Positions 42,494 through 51,743 are shown, counted from the first letter of the stretch. The stretch is DNA of 64,000 nucleotides from Candidatus Zixiibacteriota bacterium (GCA_024231855.1 JAAEQD010000246.1:1-64000); one strand, 5' to 3'. Notes: a model not told the origin generated them from the letters alone. Translations and numbers: made by a program.

Positions 42494-43183
42494 ATGAGGC
42501 CTATCGAATTGATCGTTGATCGTCAGATCAATCGCTGGGAGCTTGAACGTAGGGGATCTCAAGAAGTGGTGGAAGAGGCTCCCAGGCCGGGTCCGATAAT
42601 TACCATATCGCGCCAGCGCGGATCGGGCGGATCATTAGTCGCGACCAAGCTGGCGGAACTAACCGGATTCAGTCATGTCAATCGCGAATTTATCGACCAG
42701 ATAAGTCATGAAATCGGTACCCAGAAAAGGCTAGTCGAGTCGTTGGATGAATCCAAGAGATCGGGCTTTCAACTCTGGGTCGATGGTATCATCGGCGGCA
42801 GGATTATTGATACCTCGGATTACATGCATAGCCTGGTGAAAATTATCGGCGCGGTGACTCATCACGGCAAAGCTATCCTGGTTGGCCGGGGAGCCAACTT
42901 TATAGCCCGGGGCGATAACGCGTTTCATGTAAGAATAGTTGCCGATCTGGAATTTCGAATCAATACGCTGATTAAAAGGCGAAATTTAACATCCGAGCAA
43001 GCCGACCATGAAATCGCCGAAAATGATAGGCAACGTAAGAAATTTATCGAAAGTTGCTTCAACAGGAATATCGATGATTTGACCGCGTACGATATGGTGA
43101 TAAACAGCACACATCTTGATGTCGATAAAGTCGCCAACATGATATTAAATGCTTTTCCACAGAAGTTCGCTAATAGCGATTGA
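42494..43183 (+). CDS. Cytidylate-kinase-like protein (Cytidylate_kin2)
   Basis: The 229-residue protein contains a P-loop nucleotide-kinase core. The N-terminal ~30 residues are charged, then PGPIITISRQRGSGGSLVATKLAELTG carries the phosphate loop (R-Q-R-G-S-G-G). HVRIVADLEFRINTLIKRRNLTSEQADHEIAENDRQRKKFIESCF carries the lid Arg residues, and DDLTAYDMVINSTHLDVD closes the fold. This is the Cytidylate_kin2 group, related to CMP kinase but seldom proven to act on CMP. GGGGG precedes the ATG. Its short-chain neighbours on both sides are unrelated, so the pathway is not clear. Confidence 0.85.
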   Translation: MRPIELIVDRQINRWELERRGSQEVVEEAPRPGPIITISRQRGSGGSLVATKLAELTGFSHVNREFIDQISHEIGTQKRLVESLDESKRSGFQLWVDGIIGGRIIDTSDYMHSLVKIIGAVTHHGKAILVGRGANFIARGDNAFHVRIVADLEFRINTLIKRRNLTSEQADHEIAENDRQRKKFIESCFNRNIDDLTAYDMVINSTHLDVDKVANMILNAFPQKFANSD

Positions 43184-43288
43184 GCGAAGGAACTATAGCC
43201 TGACTAAAAATAGAAATGATTATGTAAGCTCTTATAACATGATGTCATGGATAGTTGAAGAAGTCTTATCGTCGGCAAATATACTCAA

Positions 43289-43321
43289 TAAAAAAAAGGG
43301 CTTAGCCATTCAACTAAACCC
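43289..43321 (-). terminator. Rho-independent terminator (minus strand)
   Basis: On the minus strand GGGTTTAG-loop-CTAAGCCC forms an 8-bp stem including one G-U pair, followed by a run of T (43297-43289). It lies 60 bp after the stop of the 35-aa gene. Confidence 0.65.
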
Positions 43322-43380
43322 CCTAAACTAAAATTATTGTCAAATTTTAGCTCTAATGTCGATTGAAAATCAACCCTAAA

Positions 43381-43488
43381 TTAATTGGATTTCCTCAAGT
43401 AGGATTTAACTCTGATTTTTTTACCGCTGGGCAAAGTACGAGTATATCCTTTTACGCGAGTTCTCCTGGTCGGTTGCTTACGTGGCAT
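43381..43488 (-). CDS. 35-residue very basic protein
   Basis: The ATG at 43488 follows GGAGGTGATT, one of the strongest ribosome sites in the window. The product reads MPRKQPTRRTRVKGYTRTLP then SGKKIRVKSYLRKSN. Fourteen of 35 residues are Lys or Arg. The V-K-G-Y-T-R-T-L-P-S-G-K-K-I-R-V-K-S-Y motif has a two-strand hairpin look and recurs in small conserved bacterial proteins without known role. A terminator follows downstream. A ribosome- or nucleic-acid-associated role is plausible but unproven. Confidence 0.8.
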   Translation of the reverse strand: MPRKQPTRRTRVKGYTRTLPSGKKIRVKSYLRKSN

Positions 43489-43754
43489 TTAATCACCTCC
43501 TGATAATGAGCGATAAATGTTCTTGTTAACGTTTACTTCTAATCTATCGGAAAAGTTGTCAACAATATTAGCGGAAATAGCGATATTTTATAGACTTAGG
43601 AGACATGGAATTTAAAAAAATCGGTTTGAAATGACTTAATTTCTGCTGGACCAAAAATCGAAGAGCATAATAATTATTCTCGAAACGAATTGCCGGAGTT
43701 TGTAGTTTTATTTAAGAAGATAATTATATGGTCTGATATTTAAAGGAGAAAATT

Positions 43755-44198
43755 ATGAGAATATCTGATTTGCTGAAAGTTAAAGGATCAGGAGTAATAA
43801 CCGCCCAGTCACATATAACCATGCGCCAGGTATTAAAACAGATGATTGACAATAAGGTAGGATCAGTGGTGGTTTTAGATAAGGATAACAACCCGATCGG
43901 CATCTTTACCGAACGAGATACTATACGGATGGTATATAAGCAGGATGGTCGGGATTGGCAAAGCAAGGCCATAAGCGAATTCATGACAACGGAGATTATG
44001 ATTGGTGTTCCCGATGATGATGTTGAGTATGTCATGGCCCTGATGACCGATAACCGTTTTCGTCATGTCCCAATCATGTCTGAAGGCAAATTGATCGGTT
44101 TGATATCGATTGGTGATATAGTAAAATCTCTATTGAAAAATATAAAAATCGAAAACCGCTATCTTTCCGATTATATATCAGGCAAATATCCGGCTTAA
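43755..44198 (+). CDS. CBS-domain pair protein
   Basis: The 147-residue protein is a single CBS pair. The first CBS is about 5-65 (VITAQSHITMRQVLKQMIDNKVGSVVVLDKDNNPIGIFTERDTI) and the second about 75-135 (MIGVPDDDVEYVMALMTDNRFRHVPIMSEGKLIGLISIGDIV). Such pairs bind adenosine nucleotides and act as energy sensors. No partner domain is fused. AAAGGAG is seven bases before the ATG. It precedes the iron-type alcohol dehydrogenase by 245 bp, so co-transcription is doubtful. Confidence 0.93.
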   Translation: MRISDLLKVKGSGVITAQSHITMRQVLKQMIDNKVGSVVVLDKDNNPIGIFTERDTIRMVYKQDGRDWQSKAISEFMTTEIMIGVPDDDVEYVMALMTDNRFRHVPIMSEGKLIGLISIGDIVKSLLKNIKIENRYLSDYISGKYPA

Positions 44199-44442
44199 GT
44201 TAACGATTTAGACCGAAACCGGGCGGACTTCAATGGTCATCCGCGCCTGATCTGATCGATATTTATCTAATAATATTGGTCGGCGGTCGAAAGTTGCATG
44301 ATATTCAATATATTTCTCCAAGCCTGGCCGACCGATTGCTGAACGTCTCCGGGCGATATAATTTTGGTTTTCCAATTATTCTCATACTTGCGTAATTCGA
44401 TTTTTACTCCTATAATGTTTCCAACGAAACTATGGAGGTAAT

Positions 44443-45636
44443 ATGCTTAACTTCGGATTTACTTTACCGACAAAAATCATATTTGGTCCCGGAGAATTAA
44501 TAAAACTTGGCAAGGAAGTAAAAAAAATAGGCCGTAAACCGCTTTTGGTTACAGGTAAGAACTCAATGCGGAAAACCGGTATTTTAGATCGAGTACTGGA
44601 AATATTAAGCCAGGTTAAAATTGAGCCGGTACTGTTTGAAAGAATCGAACCTAATCCGCGTGCTAATACTATCGACGAGGCGGGCGAGATCGCCCGGGAG
44701 CACCAGTGCGATCTGGTTATCGGCCTGGGTGGTGGTTCACCTATGGATGCCGCTAAAGCCATCGCCGCGGTGGCAGTGTCGAAGCGACCTGTCTGGGATC
44801 ATATATACTCTGGCGAGAATGAAACCTGTATTCCGATTCGCAAGGCCTTGCCGATAGTGTGTGTTCCCACGATAGCCGCTACCGGCAGCGAGGCCGATCG
44901 CGGCGGCGTTATCACCAATACCGAGACAAATGAAAAAGCCGGCATTTTCGGACAGCCTCTGTTCCCGACTGTCTCTATCGTTGACCCCCAACTGACTATA
45001 ACCTGCCCGAAAGACTATACCATTGACGGCGGTATCGATATAATTTCACATGTAATAGAAACGTACTTTACCGGTACTTCCTCATCGTTTCTTCAGGATC
45101 GCCTGGCGGAATCGGTTATCAGAACAGTTATGTATTATCTTCCAACCGCGGCCCAAAATCCCGAAGATATTGATGCTCGGTCTCATTTGTCGTGGTGCTC
45201 ATCGGTGGCTTTATCGGGCCTGGTCAATTCTGGCCGCGGCGGCAATTACCCGCTTCACGCCCTCGAACATGCTGTCTCCGGCCATTACGATATTTCGCAC
45301 GGGCGCGGATTAGCATTACTGCTGCCGGCATTGATGGAGTATACCAGGCCGGCCCGTCCGGAAAAATTTATCGAGATGGGAATAAATTTATTCGGCTTGC
45401 AGTTCACAACCGAATCGGTCGAACTCGCTGCCAAGCGAAGTATCGAAGCCATGAATGGTTTTCTGGCCTCGGTTGATCGATTTTTGCATTTTACCGAATT
45501 GGGTATCGGGGATGAAAAATTCGAAACTATGGCCGATGATACGTTGAAGCTTTATGCCCGCGGTAAAGCGTTCCTCGAAAATCCCAGACCGATCGATAAA
45601 GCCGGTATTCTGGAGATTTTCCAGTATTCCCTGTAA
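44443..45636 (+). CDS. Iron-type alcohol dehydrogenase
   Basis: The 397-residue protein belongs to the group III (iron-containing) alcohol dehydrogenases, close to butanol dehydrogenases BdhA/YqhD. The NAD(P) site is CDLVIGLGGGSPMDAAKAIA (about 89-108). The metal ligands lie in DGGIDIISHVIETYF and NYPLHALEHAVSGHYDISHGRGLALLLP, giving one Asp and three His. The length and order are standard. GGAGG is four bases before the ATG. It reduces aldehydes or oxidises short alcohols in the cytosol; the exact substrate and cofactor are not determined by the sequence alone. Confidence 0.93.
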   Translation: MLNFGFTLPTKIIFGPGELIKLGKEVKKIGRKPLLVTGKNSMRKTGILDRVLEILSQVKIEPVLFERIEPNPRANTIDEAGEIAREHQCDLVIGLGGGSPMDAAKAIAAVAVSKRPVWDHIYSGENETCIPIRKALPIVCVPTIAATGSEADRGGVITNTETNEKAGIFGQPLFPTVSIVDPQLTITCPKDYTIDGGIDIISHVIETYFTGTSSSFLQDRLAESVIRTVMYYLPTAAQNPEDIDARSHLSWCSSVALSGLVNSGRGGNYPLHALEHAVSGHYDISHGRGLALLLPALMEYTRPARPEKFIEMGINLFGLQFTTESVELAAKRSIEAMNGFLASVDRFLHFTELGIGDEKFETMADDTLKLYARGKAFLENPRPIDKAGILEIFQYSL

Positions 45637-45786
45637 AATGCCTATTCCAAACGCAGGTATATATTAAATGATGATTACATCAGACACCTGTGTTGACTCA
45701 GCTTTTTGGGTTAAGTTGAAGCAGTAATTTCCCCTTGTAATCGAGGTGTATTCAACGCTCGATATCCGATCATGGGCGGAAAATAA

Positions 45787-46167
45787 CTAGCAGCCCTGCT
45801 CTTGAAGTGATTCATTGATATTTACGTATTTCTTGATTGCAGATTTGAGTTCGGTCAGATCCGGTGATTTCAAAACATATTCATCGGCTATCCAGGTCGA
45901 GAAATTCGCCTTGTAGGTGGAGTAGGCCGTATTAAGTATTACCGGTAAATTGAGATCATAGTTTTTAATTTGCTCTAGTACTTCAAGTCCTTCGATATCA
46001 TCCAAAAGAATATCGAGAACTACTACCTGAGGTTCGGAAGCCTTTATGTTTTTGAGGACGTCTTTACCGTTATTTAAGGGTATCACGGAATAACCCTCAT
46101 CCTCCAATTCACTGGTATAAAGCTTCAAGAGATTTTTTTCATCCTCTACTACCAGTATTTTATTCAT
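45787..46167 (-). CDS. Single-domain response regulator
   Basis: I chose the ATG at 46167 because GGAGGT lies four bases before it, giving 126 residues. It is a receiver domain alone, with the acidic pocket E8-D9, the phosphorylation site D52 (VVVLDILLDDIEG), Thr in LNTAYS, and Lys in YVLKSPDL. No output domain follows, as in CheY- or Spo0F-like relay proteins. It lies 68 bp downstream of the histidine kinase on the same strand and is very probably its partner. Confidence 0.94.
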   Translation of the reverse strand: MNKILVVEDEKNLLKLYTSELEDEGYSVIPLNNGKDVLKNIKASEPQVVVLDILLDDIEGLEVLEQIKNYDLNLPVILNTAYSTYKANFSTWIADEYVLKSPDLTELKSAIKKYVNINESLQEQGC

Positions 46168-46235
46168 AATTACCTCCAATCAATATTCAGCCCTCACCTT
46201 TTAAAACTCCTAAATTTACTTATAGTTTCGATAAT

Positions 46236-47861
46236 TTACTTCGCCGGAAGTCTGACTGAAAAAACAGACCCTTTTCCGGGATTTGATTTTATAACTATAT
46301 TGCCTCCATGATCATCTATTATTTTCTTGGAAACGGGCAAGCCAAGCCCTGTTCCGCGATTTTTAGTAGTATAGAACAGATTGAATAAATTATCAAGTCC
46401 ACGTTTATCGATTCCTTCGCCGTTATCGACGATATCCAGGACAATATATTCTTTATGTCTGGATGTTTTAACTTTGAGTTTCCCGCCTTTATCCATGGCA
46501 TCTACCGCGTTATCCACCAGATTAAGAACGACCTGCTTGAATTTATCCGGATCGACTTTGACAGTCAGGTTTTTTCTGATGAATTTTTTCTCCGTCTCCA
46601 CGCCTGAAGACACCAGTTTTTCCTCCAGTTGATCCAATGATTGCGTAATTATATCATTTAAGTTACAGTTTTTTATTTGGAGTTTGGCGCTGCCGGAGTA
46701 TTCCAATATCTCCGATGATATATTAGTTAGACGGTCGACTTCCGAAATGATTATTTCCGCCATCTGCGGATCGAATTTATCTGTACCGATCGTTTTTAAT
46801 ATCCGCCTCGCATAACCGCCGATTGAAACCAAAGGAACTCTGAACTCATGAGCTACCTTGGTAGCCAGCATTCCGACATCAGCCAATCTTTCATGCTGAA
46901 CCAAATAAGCCTGGTTTGCCTTGAATAGCTCATTAATCCTCTCCAATTCCCGTATTTGGACCTGGAGCTTATTGCGTAGGATGGCATTCTGAAGGCCCGG
47001 AGCGCAAGCATTTGCCAGCGACTTCAGAGCTTCGACAGATTCCGGTGTTATATCCTCGCCGGTGATGGCATTGTCGGCCAAAATCAGACCTAATGGCTTT
47101 CCCTCGGCCACCAAAGGTACTGTAGTTAATTGTCCGGCTTTCGGCCACCATGAATAATCATAGTGGTTATTCGATGCGTCCTTTGTGTTAATAACCATCT
47201 CTTTAGCCGCATAGAATGTATTTCTAAAAGGATTGCTGCCATTTTTTAATGATAGCTTGACCTTGGAAATCGCCGATTCTAATGAGCAGGGAATGAATTC
47301 ATCTTGAATTAATATTTCTTCCAACAAACGGCTAATTGGAATTTTAGATATCTCCGACCAAATCCTTTTCGCTTCTTCGCGATTTTCCGGACCGATTGCG
47401 CATTTGCCCTCCAGCATACCTGTTTTATCATTAATTAAAAAGACAGCCGCGCGATTGAAGCGAAAAGCATCACCTGATGTTGCCCCGGTTAATATAATAC
47501 GAAGGCTTTTCTCGAGTTTATCGCTGCGAGCAAGAGTATCGGTTATATCGTTAAGAAGACTGAGTTGGGTTAAGCTATCTCTCAATTGATTCGCGGTATG
47601 TTCAAGATTATCTTTTTTTATCGCGAGTTGTTCCATAAGCTTGATGGTCGTTAAAATTATTGCCTCGTCCGCTGCCCGTCGACCAAAGCCCCTGGAGGTT
47701 ATATCTTTAAATTGATCACATTCATGGCAAATCGTGATATTGTCCTGAATATCATCAGGTAATGGAAACTCTTCTAAATCCTGCCTCGGATTGGCTAACA
47801 TAGATATCCAGCACAATTTATGTTTATGACTAGCATCTTTGCATAGGTTATCGAAATTCAT
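46236..47861 (-). CDS. Cytosolic GAF-domain histidine kinase with Cys-rich N terminus
   Basis: The 541-residue protein has no membrane segment. The N-terminal ~60 residues hold four Cys (C7, C17, C45, C48, the last two in ICHECDQF), a candidate metal site. Residues about 100-295 form a GAF domain, then a coiled coil leads to the HisKA box LATKVAHEFRVPLVSIGG (His338). HATPase_c follows with the N box NLVDNAVDAMDKGG, G1 DNGEGIDKRG and G2 GTGLGLPVSKKIIDDHGG. GAGG precedes the ATG. It is an intracellular sensor kinase, paired with the receiver at 45787-46167, and divergent from nadC-birA. Confidence 0.93.
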   Translation of the reverse strand: MNFDNLCKDASHKHKLCWISMLANPRQDLEEFPLPDDIQDNITICHECDQFKDITSRGFGRRAADEAIILTTIKLMEQLAIKKDNLEHTANQLRDSLTQLSLLNDITDTLARSDKLEKSLRIILTGATSGDAFRFNRAAVFLINDKTGMLEGKCAIGPENREEAKRIWSEISKIPISRLLEEILIQDEFIPCSLESAISKVKLSLKNGSNPFRNTFYAAKEMVINTKDASNNHYDYSWWPKAGQLTTVPLVAEGKPLGLILADNAITGEDITPESVEALKSLANACAPGLQNAILRNKLQVQIRELERINELFKANQAYLVQHERLADVGMLATKVAHEFRVPLVSIGGYARRILKTIGTDKFDPQMAEIIISEVDRLTNISSEILEYSGSAKLQIKNCNLNDIITQSLDQLEEKLVSSGVETEKKFIRKNLTVKVDPDKFKQVVLNLVDNAVDAMDKGGKLKVKTSRHKEYIVLDIVDNGEGIDKRGLDNLFNLFYTTKNRGTGLGLPVSKKIIDDHGGNIVIKSNPGKGSVFSVRLPAK

Positions 47862-47910
47862 AAGTACCTCTGGCTTCAGTTACTTACATAATATATACTT
47901 TTTGTCTTAG

Positions 47911-47939
47911 TATTGTCAACTCTTTTCGTATTGACAATA
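47911..47939. promoter_or_regulatory. Inverted repeat with divergent -35 elements
   Basis: TATTGTCAA (47911-47919) and TTGACAATA (47931-47939) form a perfect 9-bp inverted repeat with an 11-bp spacer. On the plus strand TTGACA (47931) is followed after 17 bp by TAAACT, giving a start just before the nadC ATG. On the minus strand the other TTGACA (47919-47914) is followed by TATATA/TATATT after 16 to 18 bp for the kinase operon. One palindrome thus supplies both -35 boxes, so a protein binding it would control both directions. The nadC mRNA would be almost leaderless, since no ribosome site precedes its ATG. Confidence 0.55.
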
Positions 47940-47967
47940 TATTAGATGTTGTTTAAACTTCATAGCT

Positions 47968-48795
47968 ATGGATAAGATTAGTCAACAAGTCATAAAGCTG
48001 GCTTACCAGGAAGATATTCAATCCGGCGATATAACATCCGAAGCTACTATTCGTAAAAGGTTACCCGGCAAAGCGCTTATAATCGCGAAATCAAGCGGCA
48101 TTCTATCAGGAACCGAGGCATTCCGTTATGCATTCAAGCTGGCATCGCCAAAAATCAAAGTGGTGTTTCATATAAGAGATGGCAATAAATATTCACCTGA
48201 AGATAAAATCGCCACAATTAAGGGGATTTCTCAAGCGCTCCTTAGAGGAGAACGGTTGGCCTTAAATCTTTTATCACATTTATCCGGTGTGGCCACTATG
48301 ACCTCAATGTTTGTTGCCAGAGTCGATGGACTTAAAGCTAGAATACTCGATACGCGGAAAACCACGCCGGGGATTCGCTATCTCGAAAAACGCGCGGTCA
48401 AACATGGCGGCGGTCGTAATCATCGCATGGGGCTGTATGATATGGTACTGATTAAGGATAATCACATAGCAGCCGCTGGCGGTGTGGGTGAAGCGCTGGA
48501 GAAGGTTTTGGATATCCGACGTAAGGTGGAAATCGAAATCGCTGATTTTTATCAATTAGAAACCGCCTTGAACTACTCCCCTGATATTATTATGCTGGAT
48601 AATTTCAATATCAGGAGGCTTGCCTGGGCCGTAAAAATAATTAGATCATCCAGTCAACGTATAAAGATCGAGGCTTCCGGAGGAGTTAATCTTAAAACCG
48701 TACGCTCTATAGCAAAAACGGGCGTAGATTATATTTCGGTTGGCGCCTTGACTCATTCAGTACCGGCCGCCGATTTTTCTATGAGATATGTCTGA
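47968..48795 (+). CDS. nadC: Nicotinate-nucleotide pyrophosphorylase
   Basis: The 275-residue protein is quinolinate phosphoribosyltransferase, which turns quinolinate and PRPP into nicotinate mononucleotide for NAD synthesis. Family marks are EDIQSGDITSEAT, the Arg/Lys substrate pocket (LRGERLALNLLSHLSGVAT and ARILDTRKTTPGIRYLEKRAVKHGGGRNHRMGL), LIKDNHI, and the phosphate-binding end KIEASGGVNLKTVR. The length is standard. It overlaps birA by one base (TGATG), which couples translation. No Shine-Dalgarno sequence precedes it. Confidence 0.97.
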   Translation: MDKISQQVIKLAYQEDIQSGDITSEATIRKRLPGKALIIAKSSGILSGTEAFRYAFKLASPKIKVVFHIRDGNKYSPEDKIATIKGISQALLRGERLALNLLSHLSGVATMTSMFVARVDGLKARILDTRKTTPGIRYLEKRAVKHGGGRNHRMGLYDMVLIKDNHIAAAGGVGEALEKVLDIRRKVEIEIADFYQLETALNYSPDIIMLDNFNIRRLAWAVKIIRSSSQRIKIEASGGVNLKTVRSIAKTGVDYISVGALTHSVPAADFSMRYV

Positions 48796-49793
48796 TGATT
48801 GGATCTGTTCGTGAAGGCAAACCGGGCCCACCGGCCGATGTGCTGGCCTACCTGAAAAGAGATGATACCAGATTTATAACATCACGCGAACTCGCCGAAT
48901 CGCTGAATTTAAAACGCCAACATGTTTATGATTCGGTTTCCTATCTGAGGACCAGCGGCTATGAAATCGAAGCCGGCCGCAACAAGGGTTACAAGTTGAT
49001 CAGTTCGCCGGACCGGCTTTTGCCCATTGAAATTGCCGCCAATATGTCTTGTCGATTTTTCGCGCGGAGAATATTTTGCTATAAAACAATTGGTTCAACA
49101 AACACAGTAGCCCAGGATTTAGCTAAATCGGGTTTGCCCGAGGGCACGCTGGTGACGGCCGAGACTCAAACAAAAGGACGAGGCAGACTGGGCCGTAAAT
49201 GGTATTCGCCGCCCGGAAAAGGCCTCTATTTTTCTATAATCCTCAAGCCTGATTTGGCAATCGATAAAATCGCCGGATTGTCCCTGGTTGCCGGGCTTGC
49301 CATTACGCGGGCCGTTTATGATATTATCGGTATTCAAACCAAAACCAAATGGCCAAATGATGTGCTTTATAAAACCAGGAAATTGGCCGGCATTTTGGTT
49401 GAAGGAGCCGCTGAGCTTGATAAAATCGACTATATGGTGGTTGGCTGTGGAATCAATGTTAATCATCTAAGAAAGGATTTTCCGTTAAGCTTACAGAGAA
49501 AATCAACCTCATTGAAAATAATCGTTAAAAAGGATTTATCCAGGGTGGCTCTGTTACAGGCGGTTCTCAGGCAGTTCGAGAGCCTTTATGAGAACTATTG
49601 TCGTCATGGATTCAGGTATCTCAGCGCCGAATTGATAAAGAATTCGGTCTTAATCGGAAAAAAAATTACGCTTAAATCAGGCAATCAAAAAGTTGCCGGT
49701 CGGGCTATGGGTATTGATAATAGCGGTCGTTTGATAATTAAAAACAAGAAGGGATTAATGACCTATCCGGCGGGTGAAGTAACATTACGATAG
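48795..49793 (+). CDS. birA: Bifunctional biotin-protein ligase / repressor BirA
   Basis: The 332-residue protein attaches biotin to carboxylases such as acetyl-CoA carboxylase. The N-terminal winged helix (about 14-68, SRELAESLNLKRQHVYDSVSYLRTSGYEIE) shows it is the group II type that can also repress biotin genes. The catalytic domain has the KGRGRLGRKW loop (127-136), KTKWPNDVLYKTRKLAGILVE and a C-terminal SH3-like end. The order nadC-birA is common. The inverted repeat upstream of nadC could be its target, though its spacing differs from the usual biotin operator. Confidence 0.96.
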   Translation: MIGSVREGKPGPPADVLAYLKRDDTRFITSRELAESLNLKRQHVYDSVSYLRTSGYEIEAGRNKGYKLISSPDRLLPIEIAANMSCRFFARRIFCYKTIGSTNTVAQDLAKSGLPEGTLVTAETQTKGRGRLGRKWYSPPGKGLYFSIILKPDLAIDKIAGLSLVAGLAITRAVYDIIGIQTKTKWPNDVLYKTRKLAGILVEGAAELDKIDYMVVGCGINVNHLRKDFPLSLQRKSTSLKIIVKKDLSRVALLQAVLRQFESLYENYCRHGFRYLSAELIKNSVLIGKKITLKSGNQKVAGRAMGIDNSGRLIIKNKKGLMTYPAGEVTLR

Positions 49794-49803
49794 ACTGCGG
49801 TAC

Positions 49804-50337
49804 TTATTTAATATAGCCTTTTAAAATTATTACCAATCCGATTATAATCAACGCCAGTGGCCAGAGGAAAAATCCCCCGCCGGCGATTACGAACAATACT
49901 ATTGATACGGTTCCGATGATTTTTATAGCGGTCTGTAAATCCGATCTGGCGCGATCCGGCTCACTTGGTCCGAATTTATACATGGCAAGCAACGATATAG
50001 GTACGCCAAGTATAAAAGTCGGCCACATGAAACGCATATTATGCCAACCGAATAAATTCATTGACAAAAACAGCAAACCCAGTACGATTAAATAGGTTCC
50101 GGGAAAAAGGAGCCCTTCATAACCGATCGGTTTTTCCGACCGGGCATAATAAGCGGCATAGAAAATCAAACCGCCAACTACCAGAAAGAACGGCCAGAAA
50201 TCGCTGATAAACCATTGCCCCAGCAATCTCGAGAACAGGAAGATAGCCCCTAAAATAATCAATAGAATGCCTGTAATTAGTTGGCCGGTGGCAGGCCAGC
50301 GAATTTTTTTTCTGATTTGAATGTCATGGTTGTTCAC
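49804..50337 (-). CDS. Small integral membrane protein (LiaF-TM/DUF5668-like)
   Basis: The 177-residue protein starts at a GTG and has five hydrophobic segments, beginning ATGQLITGILLIILGAIFLFSRL, followed by FWPFFLVVGGLIFYAAYYA and LIVLGLLFLSMNLFGWHNM. The glycine/leucine-rich pattern ending in a short stop-transfer is that of LiaI/LiaF-type transmembrane domains found in cell-envelope stress proteins. No cytosolic signalling domain is attached. It is convergent with birA and divergent from murQ; no ribosome site is obvious. Confidence 0.7.
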   Translation of the reverse strand: MNNHDIQIRKKIRWPATGQLITGILLIILGAIFLFSRLLGQWFISDFWPFFLVVGGLIFYAAYYARSEKPIGYEGLLFPGTYLIVLGLLFLSMNLFGWHNMRFMWPTFILGVPISLLAMYKFGPSEPDRARSDLQTAIKIIGTVSIVLFVIAGGGFFLWPLALIIIGLVIILKGYIK

Positions 50338-50479
50338 ATTGTTATTATCGAATCAACCGGTTCTTCAATCAAGTGTTTTTTTCTCTAAAGAGTCAATGTT
50401 GACAAAGATATAATAAGAAGTTAGAATACTATGTACAAGATTGAAACGATGACTTTTTCGACGAAGGGGTAAGTAACTA

Positions 50480-51406
50480 ATGGAAAATCTCCCGTTAGAA
50501 GGTTGTGAACTGTTTGAATATTTAAAAAATTTGGTGACTGAGGCTTCGAATCCGAAAAGCCTTGATCTGGACCGTTTTACGACTACCGGGATTCTCGAGT
50601 TGATTAATGCCGAGGATGCCACGGTTGCATTGGTAGTCCGCAAGCAGATACCTTATATTGCTCAAGCGGTTGAAATAATATATGAGGCTTTATCCGCGGG
50701 GGGACGACTGATCTATTTAGGCGCCGGAACCTCGGGCCGGCTGGGTGTTTTGGATGCCGCCGAGTGTCCGCCCACTTTTGGTACCGATCCCGACATGATA
50801 GTCGGATTGATCGCCGGCGGGGCGCCGACTTTGATTCGTTCCGCCGAAGGCGTCGAGGATGATGTAGATGCCGGCCAGAGAGATATTGATAAAACCGAAA
50901 TTGGCGCCGGGGATGTGGCAATGGGACTAACCACATCGAATCGAACTCCTTACGTTATTTCAGGCCTTAACAGAGCCGCTGAAAGAGGAGCCAAAACTAT
51001 ATTATTGTGCTGCAATCCCGCCGATGATATCAACTCCGGCTACAACTTAATAATAACACCCATTGTCGGTCCTGAAGTATTGTCCGGCTCAACCCGCATG
51101 AAAGCCGCTTTAGCCGAGAAAATGGTATTAACGATGTTGACGACAACTGTCATGGTTAAGCTGGGCAAGGTTTATAAGAATATGATGGTGGATCTTCAGG
51201 CCACATCACAAAAACTCCTGGAAAGGTCTAAACGAGTCATAATGAAATCGGTGGATTGCGACTATAAGACCGCCGGCTTGCTTCTGGATAAAGCCAAAGG
51301 CCATGTTAAAACAGCAATAGTCATGGCCAAACTTGACTGCGATTTGGAATCCGCTACTCGTCTGCTTACAGAAGTTCGGGGATTTGTCTTCAAAGCAATA
51401 AAATAG
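50480..51406 (+). CDS. murQ: N-acetylmuramic acid 6-phosphate etherase
   Basis: The 308-residue protein is a SIS-domain etherase that splits the lactyl ether of MurNAc-6-phosphate during peptidoglycan recycling. The family sites are RLIYLGAGTSGRLGVLDAAECPPTFGT (with the sugar-phosphate loop and the Glu of the active site), IAGGAPTLIRSAEGVEDD, and AALAEKMVLTMLTTTVMVKLGKVY. The C-terminal ubiquitin-associated-like helical part (about 255-308) is also present. AAGGGG lies upstream. It is a single gene, with no phosphotransferase or nagK neighbour. Confidence 0.96.
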   Translation: MENLPLEGCELFEYLKNLVTEASNPKSLDLDRFTTTGILELINAEDATVALVVRKQIPYIAQAVEIIYEALSAGGRLIYLGAGTSGRLGVLDAAECPPTFGTDPDMIVGLIAGGAPTLIRSAEGVEDDVDAGQRDIDKTEIGAGDVAMGLTTSNRTPYVISGLNRAAERGAKTILLCCNPADDINSGYNLIITPIVGPEVLSGSTRMKAALAEKMVLTMLTTTVMVKLGKVYKNMMVDLQATSQKLLERSKRVIMKSVDCDYKTAGLLLDKAKGHVKTAIVMAKLDCDLESATRLLTEVRGFVFKAIK

Positions 51407-51743
51407 CATCGCTACTACTTAGATAGTGTTGCATTTTGAATAGTCTACGTGTTCGGCTATTAGGCGGTAAGAATTTTAGTTCACCCGCGATTATAGTTGA
51501 TCTAATCCTCTATCCTGTTGACTAATAGCGTGTTGTGAAAAAATGATTTAGATCTATCGAGTCAAAAGAAAGCATTCCTAAAGCGTTAATTACAGAGACA
51601 GTCGTCCAATATTTCCGTCTATATTCTTATAAGATGAATAGGACTATAATATATTTCATTTTCATGAAGTTGGAATTCGGAATGCCGATATGTATAAGTG
51701 AAGGTAAATATCAATTTCATGTTTAGGATGTTTTAGCGTTATT
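51407..51743. other. Gene-free stretch, 337 bp
   Basis: I see no gene, hairpin or convincing promoter in this AT-rich region; it only separates murQ from the HEAT/HD-GYP operon. Confidence 0.4.
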
